Assembly: GCF_017599325.1 (NCBI RefSeq)
Contig: NZ_JAGFVM010000025.1
Span: forward strand, 1 to 64,000
DNA length: 64,000 nt
Source of the DNA: Marinilactibacillus kalidii
GTDB taxonomy: Bacteria > Bacillota > Bacilli > Lactobacillales > Carnobacteriaceae_A
Reading direction: 5' to 3'
Shown: one piece after another, positions 1-8,164 of the stretch
How positions within the stretch are numbered: the first letter of the stretch is position 1
Layout of the letters: the number at the start of each line of letters is the position of its first letter
Notes under the pieces: generated by a model
Database searches by the model: none
Seen by the model: the letters and a program-made list of their open reading frames with translations, nothing else
Told to the model about the DNA's origin: nothing
Made by a program: the position numbers and the translations under genes

Positions 1-293
1 GATCAGTTCTCCGAGAAAATATATCCAGTTTGAATCAAACGAATAAAACTAAAAACAAAGTATCGTACATTTTACACAGAACTCTGGACTTGACTCGTTG
101 CTGTAGCACCCCCTCCTAAAAAATTAAAGACGATTTCGTAAAGACAAGAATATTGTCCTAGTCTCCAAAACTAACATTAGCAAAAGACGAGCATCAGGAA
201 ACAATCACTATTTTCTACTTAAAGTGACAAAACCGAATTATTCATTTCGTGCGTTAAATTATCAGATTATCGTTTTAGAAATAAATACATCTA
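1..293. other. Non-coding stretch at window edge
   Basis: No convincing gene is visible. The minus strand has AGGAGG followed closely by a GTG and 24 codons (35-109), but the spacing is only about two bases and the peptide resembles nothing I know. The stretch may be the upstream region of a minus-strand gene beginning left of the window; this cannot be judged from here. Confidence 0.5.
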
Positions 294-353
294 AAAAAAG
301 ACAGAAATAACAGTCGTACACCTCATGGATGGGACTATTATTTCTGTCTTTTT
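294..353. terminator. Bidirectional hairpin terminator
   Basis: Long inverted repeat: A-rich arm ending GACAGAAATA, about 20 nt of loop, then TATTTCTGTC and a T-run. Both strands end in T-runs. No gene inside the window obviously uses it, so it probably ends transcripts arriving from the left. Confidence 0.65.
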
Positions 354-382
354 TAGTGTTTTCAATTTAGTCGGTTGATCAG

Positions 383-432
383 GACAAAAAAAGGGATACG
401 ATACTGTATTTAACAGCATTGTATCTCCCATT
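383..432 (-). terminator. Terminator of the SGNH-like gene
   Basis: On the minus strand a GGGA-ATAC stem with a CTGT/ACAG core closes with GTATCCC and seven T. It begins right after the stop codon of the gene ending at 434. Confidence 0.75.
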
Positions 433-433
433 T

Positions 434-1306
434 TTAATCTTCTTCTGGTGTTCCATCTTTCATCGCTCTATCGATGGCACGCTCTAAAAGAGCATTTCCT
501 TCTTCGTTTAACACTGTTTGATCTTCGTTAAATAATGATGCAAGTTCTACTTCATCTTCTTCAGCTATCGTGGTGAATTGATTGTGAATATCAATAACTT
601 GTAGACCGAACTCATCAGCCACTGTATTCATTTCATTCATATAATTTCTGTAATCAAGCGATCTGGAATTGTTATTCGTCATTTCAAAAAGATTAGGTTC
701 AGTTTCCATCAAAAAGATGTCCGCATCAGGCAATCCTTCCGTCAATGTATTTAGCATACTTGTTAAAAACTGATTGGTTTCTGATAAAGCGACATCTCGA
801 TCATGATCTTCAAATGCAGGCATTCGATAAATGACGACGTCTGCTTCAGAAGCAATAACATTGTCTACATATCGTTGAATATACAAGTTGTATGTACCGG
901 TCTCAGGATACGTATATTCTTCTATTTCTACTGTGCCACTAACATTATTTTGGATCAGTGTATTCATTTGATTATACCATTCTAAAGATGTATCAATTGG
1001 ACCATAATAAGCTAGGTTCACTGGATCGTTTACAAGCGTTTCATAATCAATCCTTTGTAAAGGTGTTAACGAATCAATATCCGCTTCATAGGCTGCAATT
1101 TTTTCTTCTGCACTTAATGAATCTTCATCATCTTGTTCCTCTGCAACTTCAGTATCTTCTGTTTCTAGTGATTCGTTTGAACTCTCGGCACTCAGGCTAT
1201 TTTGTAGCATTTCTTCTTCTTGCGTTGCTGCGTGTTGTCTACCGAAAAAGATAATGAGTATCGAGGCTACACCTAAAATAATCGTTAAGAAAATATTCTT
1301 TTTCAC
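434..1306 (-). CDS. Membrane-anchored SGNH/GDSL-like protein with degenerate catalytic residues
   Basis: A 290-residue protein with an uncleaved signal anchor or signal peptide (about residues 5-22, no lipobox Cys), an acidic Ser/Glu-rich linker (about 30-75) and an extracytoplasmic domain with the layout of SGNH hydrolases. The expected blocks are altered: the GDS region reads YYGPIDTS (100-107), and the C-terminal D-x-x-H block reads EDQTVLNEEG (261-270), with Leu where the catalytic His normally sits. I infer an SGNH fold that has lost or changed its esterase chemistry. The start is GTG with AAAGGA nine bases upstream. It is monocistronic, between its own terminator and the terminator of the next gene upstream. 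No specific function can be assigned. Confidence 0.6.
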   Translation of the reverse strand: MKKNIFLTIILGVASILIIFFGRQHAATQEEEMLQNSLSAESSNESLETEDTEVAEEQDDEDSLSAEEKIAAYEADIDSLTPLQRIDYETLVNDPVNLAYYGPIDTSLEWYNQMNTLIQNNVSGTVEIEEYTYPETGTYNLYIQRYVDNVIASEADVVIYRMPAFEDHDRDVALSETNQFLTSMLNTLTEGLPDADIFLMETEPNLFEMTNNNSRSLDYRNYMNEMNTVADEFGLQVIDIHNQFTTIAEEDEVELASLFNEDQTVLNEEGNALLERAIDRAMKDGTPEED

Positions 1307-1369
1307 ATGTTAACATCCTTTCAACAAGATTCCTAAAAAGCATATCACACTTACATCTATTAATACAAT

Positions 1370-1413
1370 AAAAAACAGTAAAAGTCTTTTATGAAAGACT
1401 TTTACTGTTTTTT
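1370..1413 (-). terminator. Terminator of the DUF402 gene
   Basis: Perfect inverted repeat with arms of about 19 bp (ACAGTAAAAGTC core), a very short loop and six T on the minus strand, 19 bases after the DUF402 stop. Confidence 0.9.
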
Positions 1414-1431
1414 ATATAAAGATCATCACAA

Positions 1432-1968
1432 TTATTTTTTGCCTGTCAGCTGTTTGTAGCGATCGTACCATAAGTCAACATATCCATCGGAGAATGGTCC
1501 CTTTTCTTCCTTGATCCATTCAACAAGTACTTTGATATGCTCCTTCAGTATAAGATCTACTTCATCTGGATAATCCCATTTTTTACCATGCTCTTCATAT
1601 TCATCTACATCTAAAAGTCTTTTTTCTCCATCAGGAAATACTTTGACGTCTAAATCATAATCAATATACTTCGCACCTTCTTCATCGATAAGAAACGGAG
1701 AAGCCATATTACAGTAATAAGAAGTGCCTTTTTGGCGAATCATCGTAACGATATTGAACCAGTAGTGTTTGTGGAAATAAACAAGTGCAGGTTCTCTTGT
1801 TCGCCATCTTCTACCATCAGATTCGATTACCAATGTATGATCATTACAACCAATCAATGAATGTTCAGTTGTCTTTAAGACCATCGTGTCTCGCCAAGTT
1901 CTGTGCAGACTTCCATCATGCTTATAGCTCTTAATTGTGATGAAATCTCCTTCTTTTGGAAATTGCAT
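1432..1968 (-). CDS. DUF402 nucleoside tri-/diphosphatase (Ntdp/YgaC type)
   Basis: A DUF402 protein of about 178 residues beginning [19 protein letters not shown], the typical N-terminus of the Gram-positive Ntdp family. These cytosolic enzymes hydrolyse nucleoside tri- and diphosphates with divalent metal. The barrel residues and the conserved acidic stretch [20 protein letters not shown] (about 100-125) are present. A longer reading frame starts at TTG 1980, but that codon directly abuts the AAGAAAG sequence, so the ATG at 1968 is preferred. It has its own extended -10 promoter and terminator, so it is monocistronic downstream of mutY. Confidence 0.88.
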   Translation of the reverse strand: MQFPKEGDFITIKSYKHDGSLHRTWRDTMVLKTTEHSLIGCNDHTLVIESDGRRWRTREPALVYFHKHYWFNIVTMIRQKGTSYYCNMASPFLIDEEGAKYIDYDLDVKVFPDGEKRLLDVDEYEEHGKKWDYPDEVDLILKEHIKVLVEWIKEEKGPFSDGYVDLWYDRYKQLTGKK

Positions 1969-2034
1969 CAAGTGTACCAACTTTCTTTATCTGAGCAAAA
2001 AATATTTTTCTGCTTACGATTTATCTCACCACGT

Positions 2035-2077
2035 ATTATATCACAATCCCTTACTTATCCGTAGGGAAATGTGATAT
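2035..2077 (-). promoter_or_regulatory. Extended -10 promoter fused to an inverted repeat
   Basis: On the minus strand TGATATAAT gives an extended -10 (TATAAT at 2040-2035) for the DUF402 gene. Directly overlapping it is an inverted repeat, left arm 2038-2051 and right arm 2063-2077 (ATATCACA plus TCCCT, one bulged base). It lacks a T-run, so it is not a classic terminator for mutY. Confidence 0.55.
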
Positions 2078-2122
2078 CAATCTATTGAGATGAAAAATAA
2101 AGAAAATAAAGGGTTCCGATTA

Positions 2123-3316
2123 TTAGAATAAAGTGATTTCTTTATGGGCTTTTAGAAGCTTCTGTTGAAGTACTGGAAAGACGTATTGATCAAACGCATC
2201 TTCTGCTACCCATTCGCAGTTTGTTGGTATATCTGACGTTGCTTGGTCTAATTCAGCTTCGTACAGGTAAATATTCCAATGAAGATGTGTGAAGACATGC
2301 TTGACTGTTCCGCTCGAGGTACGATCAATTTTGACACCTAAGCTATACTTGTCTTTCACTACGCGATTGATCATTTCAGCTTCTGCTTCATCGACTTCAT
2401 GTAAATCTTTTTGGACAAATGATTTCCATCCAGATTGATCAAGCACAACTTGTTCCTCGATCATCGGAAATGTCCACATATTCGCTAGTAATTTATCTTC
2501 TGAACGTTTTTCTAGCAAGTAACGACCTGATTGGTCCTTGATTAACAGTGCAAAATAATTAACGATTTTACTTTTCTTTTTCTTACTTTTAAATGGATAC
2601 TTCAAATACGTTTCATTGAGATAAGAAGCATTAAAATCTTTGACCGGACTTTTGGAAGGATCATAGTTTTTAGGCGTACAGATCGTTGCACCTAAATCCA
2701 TCAACGCTTGATTGAAATCTCCCGGTCTCTCTTGATCGATAATATGATACATCACTTCTTCAAATACTTTTCTACTTGCTGGTTTGGCGATATCTACATC
2801 GATTTCAAATAAACGGCTTAATACACGCATCAAATTCCCATCAACCGCTGGTTCTGCTTGATTGAAAGCAATACTAGAAACGGCCCCAGCTGTATAAGGA
2901 CCTATTCCTTTTAATTTCTTGATCTCTTCAAATTCAGTGGGAAATTTACCATCATAGGTGGTCATGACTTGAATCGCAGCTGCTTTCATATTTCTTACAC
3001 GAGAATAATACCCGAGTCCTTCCCATGCTTTTAGCAAGGTATCTTCATCTGCTTTTGCTAAATCTGCGATTGTTGGAAATATTTCGAGAAATCTATTGTA
3101 GTAAGGGATAACTGTATCTACCCTTGTTTGCTGTAACATAATCTCCGATATCCAGATTTTATAGGGATCAGAAGTCCTTCTCCAAGGAAGATCTCTTTTT
3201 TCTTCATCATACCAGTCCAACAAGACCGTTCTAAATTGTTCGATCTTTTCCTGTGGCCACATTTCTATTTGGTATTTTTCTTTTAATTCTGCGACACTTA
3301 ATGACTTATTCTTCAT
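2123..3316 (-). CDS. mutY: A/G-specific adenine DNA glycosylase MutY, cluster-lacking type
   Basis: Removes adenine mispaired with 8-oxoguanine in base excision repair. The catalytic motifs EIMLQQTRVDTV, the helix-hairpin-helix LKGIGPYTAGA and VDGNLMRVLSR (catalytic Asp) are intact, and the C-terminal NUDIX-like 8-oxoG recognition domain is present. Of the four Cys that normally ligate the [4Fe-4S] cluster only the first remains (ICTPKN); the others are Pro, Ser and Asn. Clusterless MutY proteins are known in some lactic acid bacteria and anaerobes, so this is probably functional. The longer frame begins at TTG 3337; the ATG at 3316 has AAAGGA eight bases upstream and is chosen. It overlaps the end of recX by 11 bases, so the two are cotranscribed. 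Confidence 0.93.
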   Translation of the reverse strand: MKNKSLSVAELKEKYQIEMWPQEKIEQFRTVLLDWYDEEKRDLPWRRTSDPYKIWISEIMLQQTRVDTVIPYYNRFLEIFPTIADLAKADEDTLLKAWEGLGYYSRVRNMKAAAIQVMTTYDGKFPTEFEEIKKLKGIGPYTAGAVSSIAFNQAEPAVDGNLMRVLSRLFEIDVDIAKPASRKVFEEVMYHIIDQERPGDFNQALMDLGATICTPKNYDPSKSPVKDFNASYLNETYLKYPFKSKKKKSKIVNYFALLIKDQSGRYLLEKRSEDKLLANMWTFPMIEEQVVLDQSGWKSFVQKDLHEVDEAEAEMINRVVKDKYSLGVKIDRTSSGTVKHVFTHLHWNIYLYEAELDQATSDIPTNCEWVAEDAFDQYVFPVLQQKLLKAHKEITLF

Positions 3317-4247
3317 CTTCTTCTTCCTTTTGTTCAATAAATCTTTGGATCAAATCAGAGGGATATCCTTTTTGAAACAAGCTTGTTTTTGTTTTTCTAA
3401 TCAATTCGTATCCGCTAGCTTTATGTGCATACCGTTTCCAAGCTCTTTCTCCTTGGATGACCAAAGAATCATATTCTTCATCTTCAGATTTTTCAGTATC
3501 TAACTCTGTTATGACTGCTTGAATGATATCCATATCATAGCCTTTTTGAAGTAAGAATTGCTTGGTCTTTTGTATGGCTTCACGCTGAGATTTCTGATTT
3601 GCTTTCTTCCAAGCTTTTTCAGCTAAGTTAAAAGCATTATCAAACTGATCCTCATAAGAATATTCTTCCATCGCTTCTTCTGTTTGTAACTTGTCGATTC
3701 CTTTTCTGTTCAATTCATTCATAATCACTTTAGGTCCTTTTCTGTTTAAATTAGCAGAGGTTCTTACATAGCTTTTAGCATATTCTAGGTCGTCAATGAA
3801 CCGCTGATCTTTAAGCTTTTCGACTACTTCATCAATATATGCTTCAAATTCTTTCTCTATCAGATCATCTCGAACTTCTTTTTCCGAGCGCATGCCGTAG
3901 CTTAAGTAATTCAAGGCACGTTGGAATGCTTTCCTAGAAACATCTTCTTCTTCTAAGGTTTCTTGGAATTCTTTAGTGACGACCATCCCTTTGTGGAGCA
4001 TGTGTCTGATGATCAGCTCTTCATCAACGGGAAAAGCATATTTTTCATCAATAAATATATTGTACCTACCCTGTCGTTTTTGAGCTTGAATACTTGTGAT
4101 TACATTTTTCTTTTCTTTTTTTGGTTCTTTCTTGATCAATTTCTGTATTTTCTGATTGTTCATATTCGAAGAGGCTTGCTGATCCTGATTAGGTACTAAT
4201 CTGATGAGCTGTTCATTTATTTTCTTTTCTTTATCGTCTCGATTCAT
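3306..4247 (-). CDS. recX: Regulatory protein RecX with N-terminal extension
   Basis: RecX family, a modulator of RecA filament growth. The core begins about residue 48 (VITSIQAQKRQGRYNIFID) and carries the repeated three-helix RecX modules (ALNYLSYGMRSEKEVRDDLI; LIRKTKTSLFQKGYPSDLI near the C-terminus). At 313 residues it is longer than most lactobacillal RecX (roughly 260-270): the first 47 residues are Lys/Gln-rich and look disordered. GGAGG lies 10 bases before the chosen ATG; an internal Met at residue 29 is an alternative. It is the first gene of a recX-mutY unit. Confidence 0.88.
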   Translation of the reverse strand: MNRDDKEKKINEQLIRLVPNQDQQASSNMNNQKIQKLIKKEPKKEKKNVITSIQAQKRQGRYNIFIDEKYAFPVDEELIIRHMLHKGMVVTKEFQETLEEEDVSRKAFQRALNYLSYGMRSEKEVRDDLIEKEFEAYIDEVVEKLKDQRFIDDLEYAKSYVRTSANLNRKGPKVIMNELNRKGIDKLQTEEAMEEYSYEDQFDNAFNLAEKAWKKANQKSQREAIQKTKQFLLQKGYDMDIIQAVITELDTEKSEDEEYDSLVIQGERAWKRYAHKASGYELIRKTKTSLFQKGYPSDLIQRFIEQKEEEDEE

Positions 4248-4339
4248 GTAAGATCATCCTCCAAATATAGTAACCTAATTATAACACACGTTAGTAGCAA
4301 GCTACAGCCTTCCAGCGGATTTTAAGAACGATTGTTCTC

Positions 4340-4372
4340 AAAAAAAAGAACCCAACCTTCGTGGTTGAGTTC
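4340..4372 (-). terminator. Terminator of the stress-type operon
   Basis: GAAC-CAACC hairpin with a TTCG-containing loop followed on the minus strand by seven T, downstream of the small charged protein gene. Confidence 0.9.
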
Positions 4373-4387
4373 CCTTAAACGATAGAT

Positions 4388-4621
4388 TTAAAGACCTTTT
4401 TCTACGTCATTACTGACGGAATCACCTTTAGCTTTTTCGTAAACTCTACGCTCATCTTTATCCAGACCAGTTTTTTTAGGGTCTCCCGTTATAAAACCAA
4501 GTGGTGAAGCAGTATCTGGACTTGTTACTTCATCTCTAGCTGGATCTCTACGATCTGGCGTAGCATCCGGTTGACCCGTTCTTTTTAAATCGTTATTTGA
4601 AGTTTTATCTTTATCACTCAT
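4388..4621 (-). CDS. Small charged protein of unknown function
   Basis: A 77-residue, highly hydrophilic protein beginning MSDKDKTSNNDLK, rich in Asp, Lys, Pro and Thr, with no hydrophobic segment; probably largely disordered. A longer frame starts at 4639, but the ATG at 4621 has GGAGG seven bases upstream and is chosen. I do not recognise a family. It is the last gene of a three-gene operon with an SDR oxidoreductase and a YflT-domain protein, which suggests a role in stress or stationary phase (inference from context only). Confidence 0.65.
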   Translation of the reverse strand: MSDKDKTSNNDLKRTGQPDATPDRRDPARDEVTSPDTASPLGFITGDPKKTGLDKDERRVYEKAKGDSVSNDVEKGL

Positions 4622-4638
4622 ATTAAATCCTCCATTCA

Positions 4639-5511
4639 TTAACCATTGACGATGACGCCACCGTTAACATGAATCGTTTGTCCCGTCACATAACTAGAAT
4701 CATCACTTGCTAAAAAAACGTATGCAGGTGCTAACTCGAAAGCTTCTCCTGGGCGACCTAATGCACCGTCTTTACCCCAGCCAGCAATTTCTTCTTTAGG
4801 GAATGTTGCAGGAATCAATGGTGTCCAAATAGGACCTGGAGCTACCGTATTTACTCTGATATTTTTAGCCGTAAATTCTTGATTTTGTGATAACGAACGA
4901 GTGAATGAGACGATCGCACCATTCGTACCAGAGTAGTCGATTAGATTTGGATTCCCTTTATATGCCGTTACAGAAGAAGTATTCACGATTTTTCCACCAT
5001 CATTCATATGTGGAAAGACAGCTTTTACGAAATAAATCATACTGAAAATATTCGTACGATATGTTCGATCGACTTGTTCTGCAGAAATATCCATAATCGA
5101 TTCTTGATACATCTGTTCTCCAGCATGATTGACAAGAATATCAATAGAACCCCATTCAGCAGCAACTTTTTCCGCTACTTCATTTGCATAGGATTCGTCT
5201 CCAACATCACCTTTGAATACAAGTACATCCGCACCTAATTCTTTTAATCTGTTTTCAGTGTTCTTAGCGTCATCATCCGATGAATAGTAAGTGAAGGCAA
5301 CTTTTGCACCTTCTTTAGCAAAAAGAATAGCTGTTGCTGCACCAATTCCAGAATCGCCACCAGTGATGATTGCTACTTTATCTTTCAATTTATCGGCAGC
5401 TTTGTAAGCTTCGTTCTCAACGATAGGCTCACGACGCATATTCTCTGACTCATCATCTATAAGGTAGTCTTTCTTAGGTTCCTGTGTTGGTATCGCGTTT
5501 TCTTCAGTCAT
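4639..5511 (-). CDS. SDR-family oxidoreductase with altered active site
   Basis: Short-chain dehydrogenase of the long-N-terminus group (glucose-1-dehydrogenase or general-stress type), 290 residues. The nucleotide-binding motif TGGDSGIG (50-57) is intact and the catalytic Ser region NTSSV (177-181) is present. The active-site YxxxK reads YSGTN, so Tyr193 is kept but the Lys is Asn197 (codon AAT, read directly). The structural NNAG motif reads NHAG (128-131). The Lys normally orients the nicotinamide ribose and lowers the Tyr pKa, so activity may be reduced or changed. GGAG lies nine bases before the ATG. Middle gene of an operon with the YflT-domain protein and the small charged protein. Confidence 0.87.
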   Translation of the reverse strand: MTEENAIPTQEPKKDYLIDDESENMRREPIVENEAYKAADKLKDKVAIITGGDSGIGAATAILFAKEGAKVAFTYYSSDDDAKNTENRLKELGADVLVFKGDVGDESYANEVAEKVAAEWGSIDILVNHAGEQMYQESIMDISAEQVDRTYRTNIFSMIYFVKAVFPHMNDGGKIVNTSSVTAYKGNPNLIDYSGTNGAIVSFTRSLSQNQEFTAKNIRVNTVAPGPIWTPLIPATFPKEEIAGWGKDGALGRPGEAFELAPAYVFLASDDSSYVTGQTIHVNGGVIVNG

Positions 5512-5549
5512 TTAGTCAGTCTCCTTTAATGAGTAATAAAAATATTCGC

Positions 5550-6467
5550 TTATTTTTTATCTTCTGATGGTTCTTCTTTCATACCTGCTTCGTTTGTATC
5601 TGTAGTATATTTTGCATCACTTTCGGGTGCTTCACTTTTTTCAGAAGGATCTTTTTCCGTTTTCGCTTCAGCATTTAGTGGGCTTTTAGCTTCAGGTTTT
5701 ACTACACCCTTAGCGACATTTTTAGGGTAACCATGATTTTCATCTTCTGATTCAACTGTTTTTTCTTCTCCAGTAAGATCTGGTGTTGTTTCAAGAGATT
5801 CTCCGTTATCTTCAGTCGGCGAGACACTCGCTTCTGTATTACCTTGATTTGCTTTATCTGTTTCATTGGTATCGACTTGGTCTTCTTCTCTAGCATCTTG
5901 TACTTGAGAAGGGTCCATTGAACCATTCATATTTTTAGAATCTGTTTCTTGTGTGTCGACATCTGTTGGTTTTACATCATGTTGTTCACCTTGAATTGCT
6001 GCTTCTTCACTGTTTACTTCATCTAATGGATTTTTGTGAGTGTCTTTCATTTTATCATCATTCTCCTTGTAAGTTACGTTTTTATTTACTTCAGAAAGAG
6101 TAGATTTCTTTGGTGCATCACTGTCGGCCAGCAATACGATTTCTCCATCTTCTAAAGCTTCAATATGATGTTCTGCGATTTCGTGAGGTACGCCATGCTC
6201 TTCTAAGCTGTTATGCGCCTCATCAGAGTCATAAGTTCCAAATGACAATGTCTCTTTAATTTTTTCCCAAAATGAACCATTATCTTCTGTATTTACAAAA
6301 TCTACTTCTACAGATTCAAGTGTGTTGCTTTTGAACATTTCACTGTTATCTTTTACTGTTACGATCAGTAACTCATCGGCAGTATACCCTTCTTCATTGA
6401 TGAGTCTCACTACTTCTGTTTTCACTTCTTGCTGTGTTTGAAATGTTCCTTCGAATCTTCTTTCCAT
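5550..6467 (-). CDS. YflT-domain (general stress protein 17M-like) protein with long disordered tail
   Basis: The N-terminal 110 residues match the YflT/GSP17M general stress domain: MERRFEGTFQTQQEVKTEVVRLI, then a conserved FWEKIKETLSFGTYD stretch and an E-H-rich helix ending in EDGEIVLLAD. About 190 residues of Asp/Glu/Ser/Thr/Lys-rich low-complexity sequence follow, probably disordered. Cytosolic, with no signal peptide. The frame opens at ATG 6479, but that codon touches the AAAGGAG sequence; the ATG at 6467 is preferred although its spacing is long (12). First gene of the three-gene operon. The biochemical role of the domain is not known. Confidence 0.7.
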   Translation of the reverse strand: MERRFEGTFQTQQEVKTEVVRLINEEGYTADELLIVTVKDNSEMFKSNTLESVEVDFVNTEDNGSFWEKIKETLSFGTYDSDEAHNSLEEHGVPHEIAEHHIEALEDGEIVLLADSDAPKKSTLSEVNKNVTYKENDDKMKDTHKNPLDEVNSEEAAIQGEQHDVKPTDVDTQETDSKNMNGSMDPSQVQDAREEDQVDTNETDKANQGNTEASVSPTEDNGESLETTPDLTGEEKTVESEDENHGYPKNVAKGVVKPEAKSPLNAEAKTEKDPSEKSEAPESDAKYTTDTNEAGMKEEPSEDKK

Positions 6468-6479
6468 CTTGTAAACCAT

Positions 6480-6948
6480 CTCCTTTTGAATCTTATTACT
6501 TAAAAAAGTGATAAGTTTGTCTTACATAGAATGTTACCACCGGAGTATATCCTTGTAAAAAGATAAGACTCGTTGGACTGAAATTAAAAAAATGATTAGT
6601 TATACTTATAGTTTTTGTAAAAAATGTCAAACATATGACAAGATAAGCGTTTTTATCAATCTTCTTTATTGGTATATAGATTAAGAAATATACAAGTAAT
6701 ACAAAAAACTATTAAGTTAAACGGTTGATTTTAACCGTTTACAAACTATATTCAGATCAAATCACTAATTTAGTTTTAATTGAATGTGTTTTTTTATTCG
6801 TGTTTTAGAATAAAAAGATATTTTAATTATTGATTAATTTCGTCCGCTTTTTCAAAAAAAGAACTTTATTTATTACGAATTTGTGGTATATTTAATCAAG
6901 ATAGATGGGAGAAATAAAATCGCTTTTTATGATGAAGGGTCGTGTATT
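6480..6948. promoter_or_regulatory. Divergent control region between the stress operon and the AraC regulator
   Basis: AT-rich non-coding region. It contains a perfect inverted repeat TAAACGGTT-N6-AACCGTTTA at 6718-6741, a candidate operator. On the plus strand TGGTATATT (6884-6892) is an extended -10 for the AraC gene. On the minus strand TTTACA and TAACAT 17 bases apart are a weak promoter candidate for the stress operon. No ORF is supported. Confidence 0.5.
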
Positions 6949-7716
6949 ATGGATAAGGTAGAAGTAAAAGAATTATTCAAAAAAGAACGCGTTGATAAAC
7001 TGAAAAAGTTGAATAGCGACGCTTTTAGCTACCGTTACTTGATTGAGGACCAAGTGACTGACGCTATAACAGAAGGTAATCGTTCTATGCTTGAAGATAC
7101 GTTGAATATCATCAATCTTGATGAAATGTTAGACTATCTTGCACAAGAAGGAATCGAACACCAACTTAGAAATTTCAAGAATCAACTGATCATTGTCAAC
7201 ACATATTGTAGAATCGCTGCTAAAAACGGCGGTGTGTTACCACTTTATTTACACTTGATCTCAGAACGCTTCTCTATTTTGATTGAAGATGCTGAGTCTA
7301 TTCAGTACCTTAGAGAAAATGTTTACTATGAAATTTATAGAGAATATTGTCAAGCCGTTATCGATTTCTCAACGTTGACTTACTCAAGTGCAATGACTGA
7401 AGTTGTAAGTTATATTACTGAAAACCTTACTAGTGAATTGACTTTGACTAATATCGCTTCTATTTTCGGTATGCATCCAGTACACCTTGCTCGTAAATTC
7501 AAGCAAGAAACTGGTACAACCTTTATTGGCTACGTAAACCAACAAAGAATTTACTTGGCTAAGTACTATTTCCACCTCGGAAACTACCAACTAAGCGAAG
7601 TTGCAAACTTGTCTGGCTTCAACAGCCACTCTTATTTCACTAAAGTTTTCAAAAAAATTACAGGTCAAACACCGACAAAATACATCAAACAATTACCTGT
7701 TAACGAAAAAGTTTAA
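6949..7716 (+). CDS. AraC-family transcriptional regulator
   Basis: A 255-residue regulator. The C-terminal 100 residues carry two AraC helix-turn-helix units: LTLTNIASIFGMHPVHLARKF, then LSEVANLSGFNSHSYFTKVF followed by the signature GQTPTKYIK. The N-terminal 150 residues are helical, without a recognisable cupin sugar-binding motif, so the effector is unknown. The frame is open from GTG 6883, but that codon lies on the presumed -10 element and has no RBS; the ATG at 6949 with AAGGG upstream is chosen. It is divergent from the stress operon, a usual arrangement for a local regulator, though the target is not shown. Confidence 0.88.
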   Translation: MDKVEVKELFKKERVDKLKKLNSDAFSYRYLIEDQVTDAITEGNRSMLEDTLNIINLDEMLDYLAQEGIEHQLRNFKNQLIIVNTYCRIAAKNGGVLPLYLHLISERFSILIEDAESIQYLRENVYYEIYREYCQAVIDFSTLTYSSAMTEVVSYITENLTSELTLTNIASIFGMHPVHLARKFKQETGTTFIGYVNQQRIYLAKYYFHLGNYQLSEVANLSGFNSHSYFTKVFKKITGQTPTKYIKQLPVNEKV

Positions 7717-7770
7717 ACTCAATCATTAAAGTGTCTGGGATAGATTCCCTTAAAGCTTTTAACGATAGAG

Positions 7771-7815
7771 AACCCCTGAGAGAATTGTACTTTTACAATT
7801 TGCTCAGGGGTTTTT
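7771..7815 (+). terminator. Terminator of the AraC-type gene
   Basis: AACCCCTGAG and CTCAGGGGTT arms with a loop of about 22 nt containing a smaller stem, followed by TTTTT. Confidence 0.9.
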
Positions 7816-8107
7816 CGTGTCTAATGATCTTATTTTCTATTTTTAGATCCTTTTGCTTGTATTAAGGATCAAACTAAGACTTAAATAGTGGATAGATTTA
7901 GAAAATGGATTTATATATATACAAGAGTCGGACATGAACGAGCAATACGTAGAAAAATCGGGCGCTTTTTTGGAATCTTCAAACGAAAACCTCTGATGCG
8001 TTCGAAAACTACTTCAACGATCCATTATTTTAAAGACATCCGTCAAATATGATAGAAACTGACAAAATAGAAGACTAAGACTTCTCCTAATCTCTATTCT
8101 CCGTGAT
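7816..8107. other. Non-coding stretch between convergent terminators
   Basis: About 290 bases with no supported ORF, promoter pair or repeat. A 20-codon ATG frame at about 7934 has no RBS. I see nothing assignable here. Confidence 0.5.
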
Positions 8108-8157
8108 AAAAAAGCTCCGATACCCTGCCTATTCTGACGTGGGTATCGGAGCTTTTT
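8108..8157. terminator. Terminator of the hisS-aspS-nfo operon
   Basis: AAAGCTCCGATACCC and GGGTATCGGAGCTTT arms of at least 15 bp, T-runs on both strands, seven bases after the nfo stop. Confidence 0.92.
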
Positions 8158-8164
8158 ATAATCA

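Noticed and set aside
35-109. 24-codon GTG ORF on the minus strand with AGGAGG
   Set aside because: The SD is only about two bases from the GTG, the peptide matches nothing, and no promoter or terminator brackets it.
5702-5926. 74-codon minus-strand ORF inside the YflT-domain gene
   Set aside because: Out-of-frame shadow of the low-complexity tail.
6627-6642. TGTCA-N6-TGACA inverted repeat
   Set aside because: Five-base arms in AT-rich DNA are expected by chance.
7934-7996. Short plus-strand ATG frame between the AraC gene and nfo
   Set aside because: No RBS, no promoter and only 20 codons.
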